A DNA stretch of 64,000 nt from Rosellinia necatrix (lineage: Eukaryota; Ascomycota; Sordariomycetes; Xylariales; Xylariaceae), in contig JAGYVD010000008.1 in NCBI GenBank assembly GCA_021209875.1, forward strand, positions 2,107,501-2,171,500, read 5' to 3'. The translations under genes were made by a program, and so were the position numbers. Below are positions 25,868 through 37,304 of this stretch, one piece after another. A model generated the notes under the pieces. That model was given only the letters and a program-made list of their open reading frames with translations, searched no databases and was not told the origin of the DNA. Position 1 is the first letter of the stretch; every line of letters begins with the position of its first letter.

Positions 25868-27625
25868 ATGCCGGGCCCGGGATCAGACACGGCGTCATCT
25901 ACGACCCAACAGGGTCAGTATTTCGACATAGCCACAAAAACCGAAAATCACACGGAGGAGTCGTCAAAGAAAACATCCATGGAACACACGTCAATAAGGG
26001 AAACAGAGAAGAACGATGTAGAGATGGGTGGCGCCGACTCGCAACCACAGCCATCTGCACCCCCGGGACTCAATCCAGATGATTTTCCAGACGGCGGGCG
26101 AGAGGCTGTAAGTGTTTCCTTTTTCCTTGTTTGTCCTCGCTCGGTCCCAAGTTCGGTCTTGTCTTATCCCCTCCCTGATGGGACGGGCGAAGGAAACTCG
26201 ACGTTCCCGGCAATGAACCTGGCGGGTTTCGTTTGCTCTGGAGACCGGCTCAATGCCTGTCCTTACAGAGCCCACGACTAACGGGAGACTGCGCAGTGGC
26301 TGGTCGTCTTGGGCGGGTCGCTCATCCTGTTCTGCTCGTTCGGCATCGTCAACTGCTCGGGCGTGTTCGTGCAGTACTACGTCAACGGGCCGCTGTCGGA
26401 CTACAGCTCGTCGAGCATCACGTGGATCACGTCGCTGCAGACGTTCCTCCTGACGGGCTCGAACCTCGTCATGGGGCGCCTGTTCGACAGCTACGGGACG
26501 CGGTGGATCCTGCCGCTCGGGACGGTCCTCTACTCGTTCGGGCTGATGGCGCTGTCGCTGTCGACGCAGTACTACCAGATCATCCTGTCGCAGGGGATCG
26601 TGATGGGCGTCGGCGGCGCGGCCGTGTTCAACTGCGCCAGCAACTCGACGCTGACGTGGTTCTACCGCTACCGCGCCGCCGCGTTGGGCATCGTCGTCGC
26701 CGGCTCGTCCGTCGGCGGCATCGTCCTGCCCATCCTCATGAGCCACCTGATCCCGCGCATCGGCTTCCCCTGGACCGTGCGCATCCTCGGCTTCATCGTC
26801 CTGCTCTTCTGCGGCCTCGCCTCCTTCACCGTCAGGTCCCGCCTGCCCCCGCGCCCGAAGCCCTTCCACTTCGCCGAGCTCGTCCGCCCCTTCCACGAGC
26901 CGCGCTTCACCCTCGTCGTCGTCGCCTCCTTCTTCGTCTTCTGGGGCCTCTACCTCCCCTTCAACTACCTCAACATCCAGGCCCAGCAGCAGGGCGTCGA
27001 CCCCGCGCTGATCCCGTACATCCTACCCATCGTGAACGCCGTCAGGTAAGCAGACGTCCGCCCCACCACCCCTTTTCTTCTGCCTTCCCCCCCCCAAAGA
27101 GCCAGACATTCATCTCTCACCTCCCATGCCATCTCTATGCATATGCGTACGGCCTCATCGCTAACCTTTTTTTTTTTTTTTTTTCCCTTACGCGCAGCAT
27201 CCCCGGGGCGAATCATCCCAGGCATCGCGGCGGACCGCGTGGGGCGGTTCAACACGATGATCCTGGTGTCGGGGCTGTCGGGGGTGATCACGCTGGCGCT
27301 GTGGGTGCCGGGGCGGTCGACGGCGGCGACGCTCGTGTACGGGGCCATCTACGGCTTCACGTCGGGCGGGTTCATCTCGCTGGCGCCGGCGGTGATCGCG
27401 CAGATCAGCGACCTGCGCGAGATCGGCGCGCGCAGCGGCGTCCTGCTCTTCGTCGGCTCCCTCGGCGCCCTCACCGGCTCCCCCATCGCCGGCGCCATCG
27501 TCGCCGCCCAGCGCGGCGACTACCTCGGCCTCAAGCTCTTCAACGGCGTCACCATCCTCGCCGGCGCCGCCTTCCTCATCCTCGCCCGCGCCGTCCAGGT
27601 CCGCTTCCGCTTCGTCAAGATCTGA
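25868..27625 (+). CDS. MFS transporter, monocarboxylate permease type
   Basis: The exons are 25868-26107, 26297-27045 and 27198-27625 (introns 189 and 152 bp). The product is about 471 residues: a polar 80-residue cytosolic N-terminus, then 12 likely helices. DGGREAWLVVLGG at the first helix, GRLFDSYGTRW in the first loop and FGRIIPGIAAD-like text after the middle loop are hallmarks of fungal MCT-type carriers (MCH4/MCH5-like). The substrate cannot be told. The exon 2/3 junction leaves the reading frame one base out: AGC-ATC-CCC-GGG runs on correctly only if one base of CCCCGGGG (27201-27208) is removed, and total exon length is likewise one base over a multiple of three. GC3 is extreme from 26.3 kb on, which creates long empty frames on both strands. 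The second intron holds a long T-run. Confidence 0.85.
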
Positions 27626-28344
27626 TGGTCCCCTTTTCCCTTTCTCCCTCTGCCTCCGCCTCTCCCTCTCTCTCTGCCGGAAAATACGGCCATAGATGGA
27701 TAGTTCTTGTTAAAGGACAATTGTTTTTGTCATATTTGATTATGGAGTTTTAGAGTTTGTGATTTTATCATTTCATCACGGCGTGGCGTTTGGAAGGGTT
27801 TGCATGGGAAACGGAATCTCTCTAGATGGCATGATAGAGTAGCATAATAGACGCGAACGAGATAATATATCTGCGCTAATTTCGCGGATGTCTATAGGGA
27901 CGCGGTAGCGCGTGATGAGAACATATAGAGCATCACGAGCGTATAAATAATAACACGGGACGTTATCAATCCATGTTTTTGCTGCCCACCGATTATGTCA
28001 TGCCGCCACGGTACGGCCGTGACGGTACCTAATTTAAGCGGCTGACTGCAGACGGCTAAATGCCCGGCCCGACAATGCTCTCCCTTTCCTATCCCGTCAG
28101 CTGTGGTATCGTGGTTAGTACTATAGTACTGTTCGTGACACATAAACAACTTGTTTCTTAGATTCTTGGACGAACTATAGAGGAATCTGAATCCAAAGCA
28201 ATAAGACCCTAATATTTCATGTTTTCTCTAGCTTCAAATGTATACGTATCATACACATTACCATTATCAATTTTATGAATATTTAGCATATTATGATAGA
28301 TCCTAGCTCAACTTGGTACTTTGCTATAAGATGATCCTTGCCAA
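27626..28344. other. Spacer without a clear gene
   Basis: 3' flank of the MFS gene. A short open frame on the minus strand (27892-28149) has no recognisable content. Nothing else is supported. Confidence 0.4.
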
Positions 28345-28550
28345 GTGCAACTATGGCATTGCTAGCCACCACCTATGGTGACTGTAGTACTGGAATTGGG
28401 TGTATATAAGGATTTTCAAGACCCCCTTGGCTCTTGAAAGGTTCAGGGATCAACTTTTTACCCTATTGAGCCCTAAATACAACACTTACACCCCTCCTAC
28501 TACCTAGAACAAGCCTATCTATTCTTTCCGTGATATCTCTGTTTGACATT
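28345..28550 (+). repeat. LTR-like dispersed repeat, copy B
   Basis: This is the shorter partner of 20448-20949. In the best-matching 5' segment nearly all differences are C/T or A/G transitions, and the TATA-like box reads GTATATAAGG. The 3' segment keeps TTGAGCCCTAAATACAACAC and CTACTACCTAGAAC. The transition bias fits RIP acting on related copies. Confidence 0.55.
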
Positions 28551-29898
28551 CCTCCTTGCAGTAGCAGTGTAAGCCTCATCTTGCATCTATGTTTGTAAGG
28601 GAAAGTTCTGCTCTTGGAGACTACACCTAACTCTTACATCACATTCCATACAGCATTTTAACAAGTGTCACTATTATTGTAGCAAATAATGCACGGTTCC
28701 GCTGTAAGCACCGTATGCCATTATGTCTGCATACCGGCTTCGCCGGCTTGTAGAAGCGTGGCAACCTAGAGTGTATACCCTATAGAAGAACGGGAAAGGA
28801 GGTCCAAATATATTGCTAAAATCAAGTATTCATGTCCGCTCCGACTGACTAGCATAAGCAGCGCTCGGTCGTTCATGAGCAAACGCACAGACGTATATCC
28901 CTGTTTCGACATGGACCCCGCATGAAGCGCTGATAACGTGGCCTTGCCCCCCAATAACGCTGTCGAAAATCGACGACACTGCGTATCACAATTTTCTCAT
29001 TGCACATCGGCTGCAACTGCGCGGTATCCTCAAACCGACACGACTTCCATAAGCCGCTCTCATCCCATGCGGCCATTGGCGTGGGGTCTCTCCGCTTGAA
29101 GTTACCCCCCGGGGCCATATCAAGCCCGGAACTTCCGGGGCTTGGCCTGGGGGTATTGCCATTCTCGATCACGAAGCGAGAGCAGTACAAGGGCCATATA
29201 GGGGCGCCGTTTCGCAAACCGGTCTTTGATCATCAAAAACCCCATGAGCTTTCGTGAGCGCGCTCATGAGTCGCGCGTTAGTCAACCAAGCCTTGGTATT
29301 TCCACGCCCAACGCAATCCTGTCAATGCCTGTCGCGTTCTTCCTTGACAGCTTTCACTTTTCTATCATTTCCCTCTACCGACCGCGGGCTTCTACCCCAA
29401 TCGACCAATAGAGAATACAAGGTGGCAAATAAACTGCGGGGCACGAAAAGTCCATGTGAAAGGCGCGAGAAAGGGGCAAGGTTCGTTGTTTTACGTGACT
29501 AGGCTTTTTTTTTATTTTAGCGCGGCTTACAGGCGTTGCACGACGATGAGACGAGGAGCATGATTATAAAGCGCCGGAAGAAACGGAAGGAGGAAAGTCA
29601 CTTGGGGCTATCGGGTGTACCTCGAAACGGTTGGAGACGAATGGGCTGGGCATCATCAGATACTTCGCGCCTTGGAAGTTCACCACCTATCGCCGCATAA
29701 CCAAGATCCTCGGGAAGTAAGGAGGCTGAGTCGATGCGAATGTTCTTGTCCGGGTTACGGAGTCAGCAAAGGCCACGTCTACCACCCCTGAGTAGAGAGA
29801 TTCATATATTTCGGAACTTGCAGGCTTGGCATCGCCTGATCATTCAAGGGTCTCTCGAGTTCAACTTTCTCTGTTGGCCGCGTGGGCGGCACTATTCA
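28551..29898. other. Spacer without a clear gene
   Basis: Several frames of 60-118 codons occur on both strands between 28766 and 30090, but they overlap one another, share no splice-consistent continuation and show no motif. A small GC hairpin (CCGGCTTCGCCGG) is at 28735-28747. Confidence 0.4.
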
Positions 29899-31416
29899 CT
29901 ATACTCTAAAAGATACATGATCTTTGCTCGGCCGCGACGGTTCCGAGCCGTCGGACATTTCACTAGTGACGTGGATTTCCTGCCGCTTGTAGATCTTGAG
30001 CGGCACGTGGTCGTTGTAATACTTGGAGTCCGAGCGGCTGTGCAGCGGCTGGAAGTTGGAGGCGAGGTCCGCCGCGTGCGACCCCCTTGATATGATCGTG
30101 TTGTGGTTCACGCCCTTCGTGTTGTGCCCGTACGCCGTCGCCAATCCGCCGGCCGGTGTGTTGACCTTGCCGGAGCGCGACTCGGCGAAAGAGCTTAGTC
30201 GGAAGCAGAACCGCAATGTCGTCCACAGGAACGGTATGTTAGACACGATCAGCGCCGTCGAAGATTCGCGGATGTACCAATATGTCCACTCGCTACCCCA
30301 AGGCTCGCTAAAACTGTAATATTTGTTGGCCACGGCAGCACCGATCTAAGTAATGCCTATGTTAGCCTGAACTATGGTTCTGTCGACCCAATGGGTTTAG
30401 AGACTGGGGGGTTTTGATCCTCCTTTGGGTAGTATATAAAGAATGGATCCGGCTCACAGTAAAGAGACCCAGGGCAAAAACGCAACAAAGAACAGCCTTT
30501 TTCCTGGGGGCAATATTTATTTGGAGAAAGATAGGTAGGGGTATAACGAGGATGAAAATGTCTGAAGATATATTTAGGACGGCATTGGTAATGAGATGGT
30601 TTGTTGCTGCAGAGCATTGAACTGATATAATAATATTAGTATAGTTGACCCTCGTTATAGACTTTAGGAGTGGGATTCACGCACTGTTATCAGGGGGAAC
30701 AGCCCAATATTGGTTGAAAGGCCGGCACCAGACGGCAAAGTACAAGATCTTAGTATTCGGCAGTTAGAAATTGAAGACCCGATGTGTTTTGTAGAGTATC
30801 GGATAGCGAATAGGACAGTCCGCTTCCAGACATCATATCCGTCTTTCGCGCGAAGAAGAGATGCAAAACTACTCACCTCCATCAAAACAAATCCGAAAGC
30901 TACATAGCAAGCAACAAGCTTCATGCATATCTTCTGAGTCCTGCTAAATCTATCATGGATGTTAGTAGATGGTTGCGCGACATAGGCGAATCTACTCACG
31001 CTAAACGGCTGTACATGAGTAAAAGACAGGCTTTAACTAGCCATGTGGTGATAATTTGCGTCTGCTCAACAGCCAAGACCAGCTTGGAGCCAAGCGTCCT
31101 CTGCTCAATATCCTCTGCTGTGAGCGTTGGGGGGTGGTTGGGGTCGATAAGGTTGCTATCTTTAGTGGCAAGGATATTTATTGCGACCATCAGGATAGTA
31201 TCCGATACTACGGCCACAAGCATCAAGACATCGTCGGTTTGGAATTTCTTGATTGATCCCAATAAGACTCTTCGGGATGCACTATAAAACAAGAGTGAGC
31301 AAGCCATTGAATCGTTGACAAAGAAAAACATCAGGAGAAGCTCACATTCTTGCCGCTACTACCACCGCCGTAATGGCGTACCAAATAGAAGACTCCACGA
31401 CAAGAGTCGTTCCCAT
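29899..31416 (-). CDS. Seven-helix rhodopsin-domain protein (Pth11-like family)
   Basis: Six exons are joined in phase: 31416-31346, 31281-31000, 30943-30877, 30748-30685, 30621-30458 and 30345-29899, giving 364 residues; introns are 56-128 bp. The spliced protein carries the fungal rhodopsin-domain (PF20684-type) pattern: QTDDVLMLVA, LLLMYSRLARTQK, LYFAVWCRPFNQYWAVPPDN, CSAATNHLITNAVLNISSD, IPLPIFLQ and KYYSFSEP followed by WTYWYIRESSTALIVSN. The polar C-terminal tail of about 90 residues is cytosolic by analogy. Members sit in the plasma membrane; some (Pth11) sense surface cues, but most have unknown ligands and no CFEM domain is present here. The start at 31416 (MGTTLVVESS) is the best-placed Met before the first helix; an earlier start in another exon is possible, since seven helices leave little N-terminal sequence. 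Confidence 0.85.
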
Positions 31417-34284
31417 TGCGGCGGAGCTCTCTGATACTCTGGCGTCGATACCGGAGATGGAGTGCTTGATAAGAGATTATATATGAAACCGCGACAGCGC
31501 ACGGTCCGTTCTTCGGGAACCTCGGTAATGGTCGATGGTAGTTGGAGGTGCATTTGTGAACAGTCAGCCTCAACTTCGAAATATTACTGACGCACAGAGC
31601 CGAGATGAAATTATATCATCCATGCTATCCTTTGCCAACCAAGACTGTCCATTTCACTGATAACCAGCAATTCTGAGCGGGAACATGTCCGATAATCTAC
31701 AGCTCTAGGATGTGGGGTGTTGGCATATAGTTATACTGGCGTTGGTTACGGGTAACGTAGAGGTTCGGACCTCCTAGCGTCGCTGCTACGATCGGGTATA
31801 CCATACGGCTTTTTCTTCCATGTCGAGCATTATTATGATGAAGAACCTGTTCTAGCTTCGATATCCCTGCGTGAAAGTGGGGAAGGATGCTTGAAGGCCG
31901 TTCAGAGGCCGTCATAGGTCATCGGGAGACAGGGTTGTATGCTTGGGAGTATTTGAATGGTACTAGTAGACGGGCTTAAGGCCGCACAAGACTCTCTCAC
32001 CTTCTTGTGACGCGATAGTACGTAGTATACGACTACAGAGCGGATAGTTCAGCTCTCGGTGTGGCACAGTAGACTAGATAGCCAAGACCGTTAGCAAAAT
32101 AAACGATAATCCTTCCTATTCTAGGATTCGCCCTGACATGAAAACCTAGCACGTGCTTTGTGTCGTACAATGGCTATCCGCTAGGGCCGCAGTAGGCTCG
32201 AAGGGTTGATCGTACAGGGGATTAAGCGAGGAATATATCTAAGCCTCTTACTATCTTGAGTAGACACGCTTAGGATACGATAGCGGACATTCAAGATGAA
32301 GCCGCGCGAACGGCCCGTCTAGTCTGCAGCGGCTTGAAGTGTAATTCACTAGACGTCGTTTCGATTCTTGTTCATCGACCCGGCAACAAGATTGTTCCTA
32401 CCGAATACCCGTAAACACCACGAGCCCGGCTATGGTCGGTGCCAGCAATAACGCTATAGTAATCACTCACGAGAGACAAGTGGATGCCATGTGTCTGTCT
32501 ACTGCACTAAATATGCACGAAACAAGCTGGCCAGGGCTTTGCCCCTACACTACACTAGCAAGCATCCTTGCACGCCGTGGAACCCAACTGTGTTGCATCC
32601 CGAGAGACTGGTAAACCCCAGCTTTGATCAAACCCCCGGCTATAAAGCACGGCTCTCTGACTCAGCCGGCGCACGCATTGATTTTGGAGACTTGCTTATA
32701 ACTATAGATGCTTTTTTGCCAAGTTAGAATGAATAATTCAAAACTGGGGTCGCGAAGAACTTTTATGAACCCCCCAGCCGCAATGAATGTGAGCGTAGAA
32801 AGCAGGAACACAATGTAATTAAACCCGAATAGGTATCTGGTACTATTTGTTTCTCGCGTGTACACTAAGAATACTTAGCTCGTCCTCAAGACTAGGATGC
32901 CGGGCATTAACTCGATCAGCATCTAGCTTAGGTTGGTTGTCATATCAAACAACGCTCCAATAAAATCCAACTAACAGGCAAGCCAAGGCTTCTCTGCATG
33001 ACGGCTTTGCCAGGGTAGAGCTGTTATTTGAGTACATAGGTACTTTTGAAAACCTCAGCTGCCATATATGGACATCATCGTTGCGGTGTGACCTCCGCCT
33101 AACACTAAATCTTATTTATAATGTAACTAAGCTGCTTGTAATCCAATGACGCCCTTCGCTGTCTACGTTTTATCTACTCACCTTCTAGGCATTTTTAACC
33201 GACTAGGATATCGGCAACACGGCAACATCGTTCTAAGCTTCTATACAATCACATTTCCGATAGCTATCATGTTACTCAAACAATCAATACGATTGGCACT
33301 GCCGAGTGAAACCGCACGCCACTAGCTGCCTTAGAGTATCCAAAACATGATTGACCAGCGAGGCCCATTGGCTACAAAGGAACATGAAGCAACGGGTGTT
33401 GTTGGACTGATATGATCATGAAGTAATTCAAGGAGACGAAGATGGTCAGCGCACACGCGTACTACGTAGGAAGTCTCAGGAATTCAAACTGGGACGTACA
33501 CCTTCCGCACACGGAAGGTTAGGAGGGCGCAAAGGAAGCCATCCTGAGGCCAGCTTAGCGCCGACCGGGCTTCATTCTATAACCACATGGCTGGGAGTAA
33601 ACTTTTAACATCGGGACCGACAAGGCCGATCGTGGTATCCGATAATAGAAACAAACAATGCAAGCGTTGGGCTAATGCCTTACGGGGTAACGGGGCCGGT
33701 AGTGTGGGAATAGGAAAATGGGTACCCAACGACCAAGCTTGACTTCGTGAAACACAAGAAACCTGCGCAAGGCCGAGACAAGAAATGATATTCAATATCA
33801 ACAAGAATTTCGCCGACTAGTGTAGATAGGTGTTGTTGCTTCGCTATATCAACAGTTGTGCCATCGCCACTCTAACCCAACTGCTTATATAAGGGTCGAT
33901 AACGGTTAACCTGCTTCACCCCACCGAACGTACCATCATATATACTTGATTGGACCATTGTGTATAGAATTCTGACGAACTAATTACCCGAGTCATTGCG
34001 TAGCGCATAGCACTTCTCGGGGTTCTCAAGCACACTGACGTAAAGCTTCAGAAACTTACGCAATGAGCGCATCATTCATCGTTGCGGTGATGCAATATAC
34101 ACTAAAGAATTAAGTGTAGATTCAGTGGTAATAACTGATAACAGAACTCGATCCAATAAGATTTTCTTGCGTACACATCGGAAACTCGTGTCAAGCGCAA
34201 TGATGATCGTGGGTGATCCCGAAACCGAGTGAGGAGGGTATTGTCAAGATTACCAAATCAACGCTTTGCTATAATCCTAACCAG
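31417..34284. other. 2.9 kb gene-poor spacer
   Basis: Composition is ordinary and no open frame exceeds 80 codons. I found no splice-linked coding series, tRNA-like fold or repeat that I can support. It contains the upstream regions of both flanking genes. Confidence 0.5.
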
Positions 34285-35114
34285 ATGGCCGCCCCAAAAG
34301 TCAAACAAGGTGACAAAGGTACGCAGAATTTGAAGTTCATGCACCTACGCTATCCTGTGATGAATTCGATTTCATAGATTGACGGTCTGCAGTATCGTGG
34401 AACTGGGGAGGTGGCGCCCCGGCAGGCACAGTCGCCGAAACAAAAGATGAAGGCGAAATCGCGATCCAATCCAAGCGCGGTAATACAATCAAGAAGAATG
34501 CGTCACCAGACAACCCTGCGGTGCACGTCGAGCGAAGCGGAAATGACGTGGTCAAGCGAGCCTCGGAATTAACGGTACAAGAGAAGGCTCCGATGAACAA
34601 AAAGAATGATGGCGGGGAGAGGCATGATGGTAAAAAGCGCAAACCAGCGGAAAGGGATGGTCTAGGGGATGATGACGAAGGAAATAAGATAGCATCAAAA
34701 AAGCGTAGCAAGACGGAAGAGCCGCATGAGATCAACAAGCGAGGGAAAGATGTGAAGAAGGGTGGCAAGGATTTGAACAAGAGGCGGAAGACTCGTCAGG
34801 ATGGTCATGACGCGAAGAGTAGAGCTCATAACTTGAGGGCGTTCGAACGAGAACGAAAAGACGATGACGATGGCGTTCGGGATGAGGAGGATGAGGGAGT
34901 CGAAAAGGAAGAAAAAGAGGAAAAAGATGATAAGCCTAAACAAGCAAACACGTCTAAGAAACCCGCACACACGGAGAAAGCTAGAACCAGGCAGAGTCAG
35001 GGTGAGAGCGAGCTACCCTGCACATCTAAAGCAGATGTAAAGGATGACCCGAAGCTCGGCATGGAACAAGATGATGTGAGCACACGAACCCGAAGTCACG
35101 ATATAGAGACTTGA
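34285..35114 (+). CDS. HVA1-type tudor-domain basic protein
   Basis: A tiny first exon (34285-34318, 11 codons) is spliced over a 74-bp intron to 34393-35114, giving 251 residues. The spliced start reads GDKVSWNWGGGAPAGTV, followed by KRGNTIKKNASPDNPAV, the conserved core of the fungal hypervirulence-associated (HVA1) tudor family. Without the intron the conserved N-terminus is lost, which fixes the start. The rest is a long Lys/Arg/Glu/Asp-rich, probably disordered and nuclear-type tail (KKRSKTEE, NKRRKTRQ), longer than in many relatives, which can be under 100 residues. The family name comes from a fungal pathogen study, but the proteins are widespread and their molecular role is not settled; nucleic-acid or histone binding is a guess from charge and fold. 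Confidence 0.85.
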
Positions 35115-35418
35115 GCTAGTCATGATAGAATTCCAGGAATGAACGAGCAAGGCTGGGAAATGGCCAGGTAGGGCGATATGTCACAAAATGTGGATAGTAT
35201 CATGTCTCGCAATGATGATCGTGCTATATCGTATATTTTTCTCATCTTAACATTGTCGTAACAAAACCACACTCGTGTTCGACCCAAGCACAGCCTTTGG
35301 CATCAGATCTGGAGCTCATGACATGACCGATCGCCACACCCAGTGAACACAGAATACGCTAGCTACAATGGTGCTAAGTAACCCGGGAGCAGGGCAGACC
35401 CGCGACCCCAAGTCTTAT
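35115..35418. other. Short convergent spacer
   Basis: About 300 bp between the 3' ends of the HVA1-type gene and the enoyl-CoA hydratase gene. Nothing specific is seen. Confidence 0.4.
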
Positions 35419-36579
35419 CTACCTACCCTTGAAGACGGGTTTCCTCTTCTCCCTGAAGGCGGCGAGGGCCTCGTCGCGGTCCTCGCTCTTGACGACGCGC
35501 TGGTACATGGCGTCCTCGACCTCCTCGCGGGCCCAGCTGACGGCCTGCAGGCCGGCCCGGACGGCGATGGGGCCGCCCTCGCAGATCTCGGCGGCGAGCC
35601 TGACGGACTCGGCCAGCGCGGCGCGCCTGGCCCTCGCGGGCAATCCCTCGTCGACCTTCCCCCCGGCCCCTCCGGCTCCGTCGTCGTCCCCCTCCTCCTC
35701 CTCCTCCTCGGGCAGCACCTCGACGAGGCGGTCGGCGAGGCCGAGGAAGTACGCCTCGGGCGCGGAGACGCGGCGGCCCGTCAGGACCAGGTCCCGGGCG
35801 CGCGGCAGGCCGATGAGCGCCGGCAGGCGGTGGGTGCCGCCCGCGCCCGGGATGATGCCGAGCCGCGTCTCGGGCAGGCCGACGGCGGCGGTCGAGGCCA
35901 GCACGCGGAAGTGCGTGCACAGGGCCAGCTCGAGGCCGCCGCCGAGCGCCAGCGACGAGATGGCCGAGATGGTCGGGATCGGGAGGCGGGCGAGCGAGGA
36001 GAAGGTGCCGCGGAGGTTGGCGAGGAATTCGGCGGTTCTGGGGGGAAACGAGAGGGGGGGAGGGGTAAAGCGTCAATCTTTGTATTTCGAGGGGGAGGGG
36101 AGAAGGGGGCAAGGGGGCAAGGCGCAATCCGCTACAGAAAGCACCGAATATATGTATGCCTGTATGTGTTCTGTTCTGTCAACTCACTCTTCTTGCGTGA
36201 AGCCGCGCCTCTCCTTCAGGTCGGCGCCGGCGCAGAAGCTCACGTCGACGGCGCTCGCCAGGACCAGGGCCCTCGTCGGGCCCTTCTCGTCGACGCCGGC
36301 GGCGCCCCCGAAGCGCGGCGCGGCGGGCCGCTCGTCGCCCTCGGGGGTGTACTGCGCGTGGACGTCGTCGATCTCGGCGCGCAGGGCCGCGAGCAGGGCC
36401 CGCGAGATGGCGTTGCGCGCGGCCGGCCGGTTGAGCTCGAGCACGCGGATGTGGCCCGAACCCGGCGCCGGCAGGTTCGCCACGTTGATCAGCGGCCCGG
36501 CGGCGGCGTCGCTCGAATAGGGCCGCACCACCAGGCGGAAGGCGGGCGCGACGAGTCGGAGCGCCGGTCGGAGAGGCAT
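35419..36579 (-). CDS. Mitochondrial enoyl-CoA hydratase (AUH/methylglutaconyl type)
   Basis: The exons are 36579-36188 and 36037-35419 with a 150-bp intron; 336 residues. The first 20-25 residues are Arg/Ala/Leu-rich with no acid and are followed by YSS, a typical mitochondrial presequence. Crotonase motifs are intact: SFCAGADLKERR (oxyanion loop), SSLALGGGLELAL and LPETRLGIIPGAGGTHRL, which supply both glutamates used in hydration. The match to the AUH group suggests 3-methylglutaconyl-CoA hydratase of leucine breakdown; a general short-chain hydratase is the alternative. Unusual: a low-complexity acidic insert (six Glu, then Asp and Gly) interrupts the C-terminal half near residue 245, and a second loop of about 30 residues with ERPAAPRFGG precedes the oxyanion loop. 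GC content is very high, giving long empty opposite frames. Confidence 0.9.
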
Positions 36580-37301
36580 GGTAAGGGAGGGCGAGCGGGC
36601 GGGCGGGTGGACGGGCGCACAATGGAGGGTTGAATGATGCGGGAGAATTGAGATGGAGCTTGTTTGGTTGGCCAATTTGATCATCACTGTCACCAAGGCG
36701 ACTTGATGCCGGGCCAGGCCGGTTAACGACGGGATTGGACGGGATTGGACGGGATTGGACGGGCCTTTGAACTCGTTCGGCTAAGCTACCCTAGAAGTCC
36801 ACCCAATACCGAGACTGACTCTCTCTACCTTAGGTAGGTAGTTAGCGGGTCCGACTTACCGTATTATCCATCTAGACCCTGCAATACCTATTTAGAACCC
36901 ATAAATAAACACTTGATCTCGTAACTGGATGACAATGAATGTTGAGTTCGACGCTCAAAATGAGGAAATCAAGAATATGACGAATTACCATCTAGTCTCC
37001 CCTTGTCATAAAATGGCTGTTTTAACATCTCGTAATTAATAATGTACGTAGAAAGCGGGGAAGCTGAGTGCTGATATCAGACGTAACTACCAATGATGAT
37101 GCCGACCTGATTGCACCTTGCGGTCTGACATCAGAACTCTCTTCGCACCCCCTCCTTATATGAAGCAGAAGAAAAGGCAGGGAAATGAACCAGTGTGAAT
37201 TAAATCTTATGAAAAATAATTGTTGTATTGAATTTGATCTGCGTAAGATTCCCTCACTCGAAACGTTTTCATCCTACATCGACATCGACATCGACATCGA
37301 C
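36580..37301. promoter_or_regulatory. Divergent intergenic region with tandem repeat
   Basis: This separates the hydratase and ankyrin genes, so it holds both promoters. It includes three perfect tandem copies of GGGATTGGAC at 36731-36760 (with partial units on both sides) and a TACCTTAGGTAGGTAG stretch near 36826-36841, a motif type that recurs in several intergenic regions of this window. Confidence 0.5.
36731..36760. repeat. 3 x 10-bp tandem repeat
   Basis: GGGATTGGAC is repeated three times without error, preceded by GAC and followed by GGG. It lies about 150 bp upstream of the hydratase start codon. It could be a binding-site array or simple slippage. Confidence 0.8.
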
Positions 37302-37304
37302 ATG
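37276..37304 (+). repeat. ACATCG hexamer array running into a start codon
   Basis: Four perfect ACATCG units plus a partial fifth (ACATG) lead directly into the ATG at 37302, so the start codon is made from the repeat unit with one base changed. If translation began upstream, the repeat would read as Asp-Ile units. Confidence 0.8.

Noticed and set aside
26233..27753. 506-codon plus-strand frame over the MFS gene
   Set aside because: It is Arg/Pro/His-rich and motif-free, arises from extreme GC3 of the true gene in another frame, and runs through both a splice site and the intron T-run.
30372..30617. Minus-strand ORF over the rhodopsin-domain gene, and a suspected frameshift there
   Set aside because: On recounting the A-run at 30476-30480 as five bases the conserved CCVFALGLFTV frame is intact; the ORF is a shadow.
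35368..36633. 421- and 363-codon plus-strand frames opposite the hydratase
   Set aside because: No motifs, and the minus strand has full crotonase motifs plus a clean intron.
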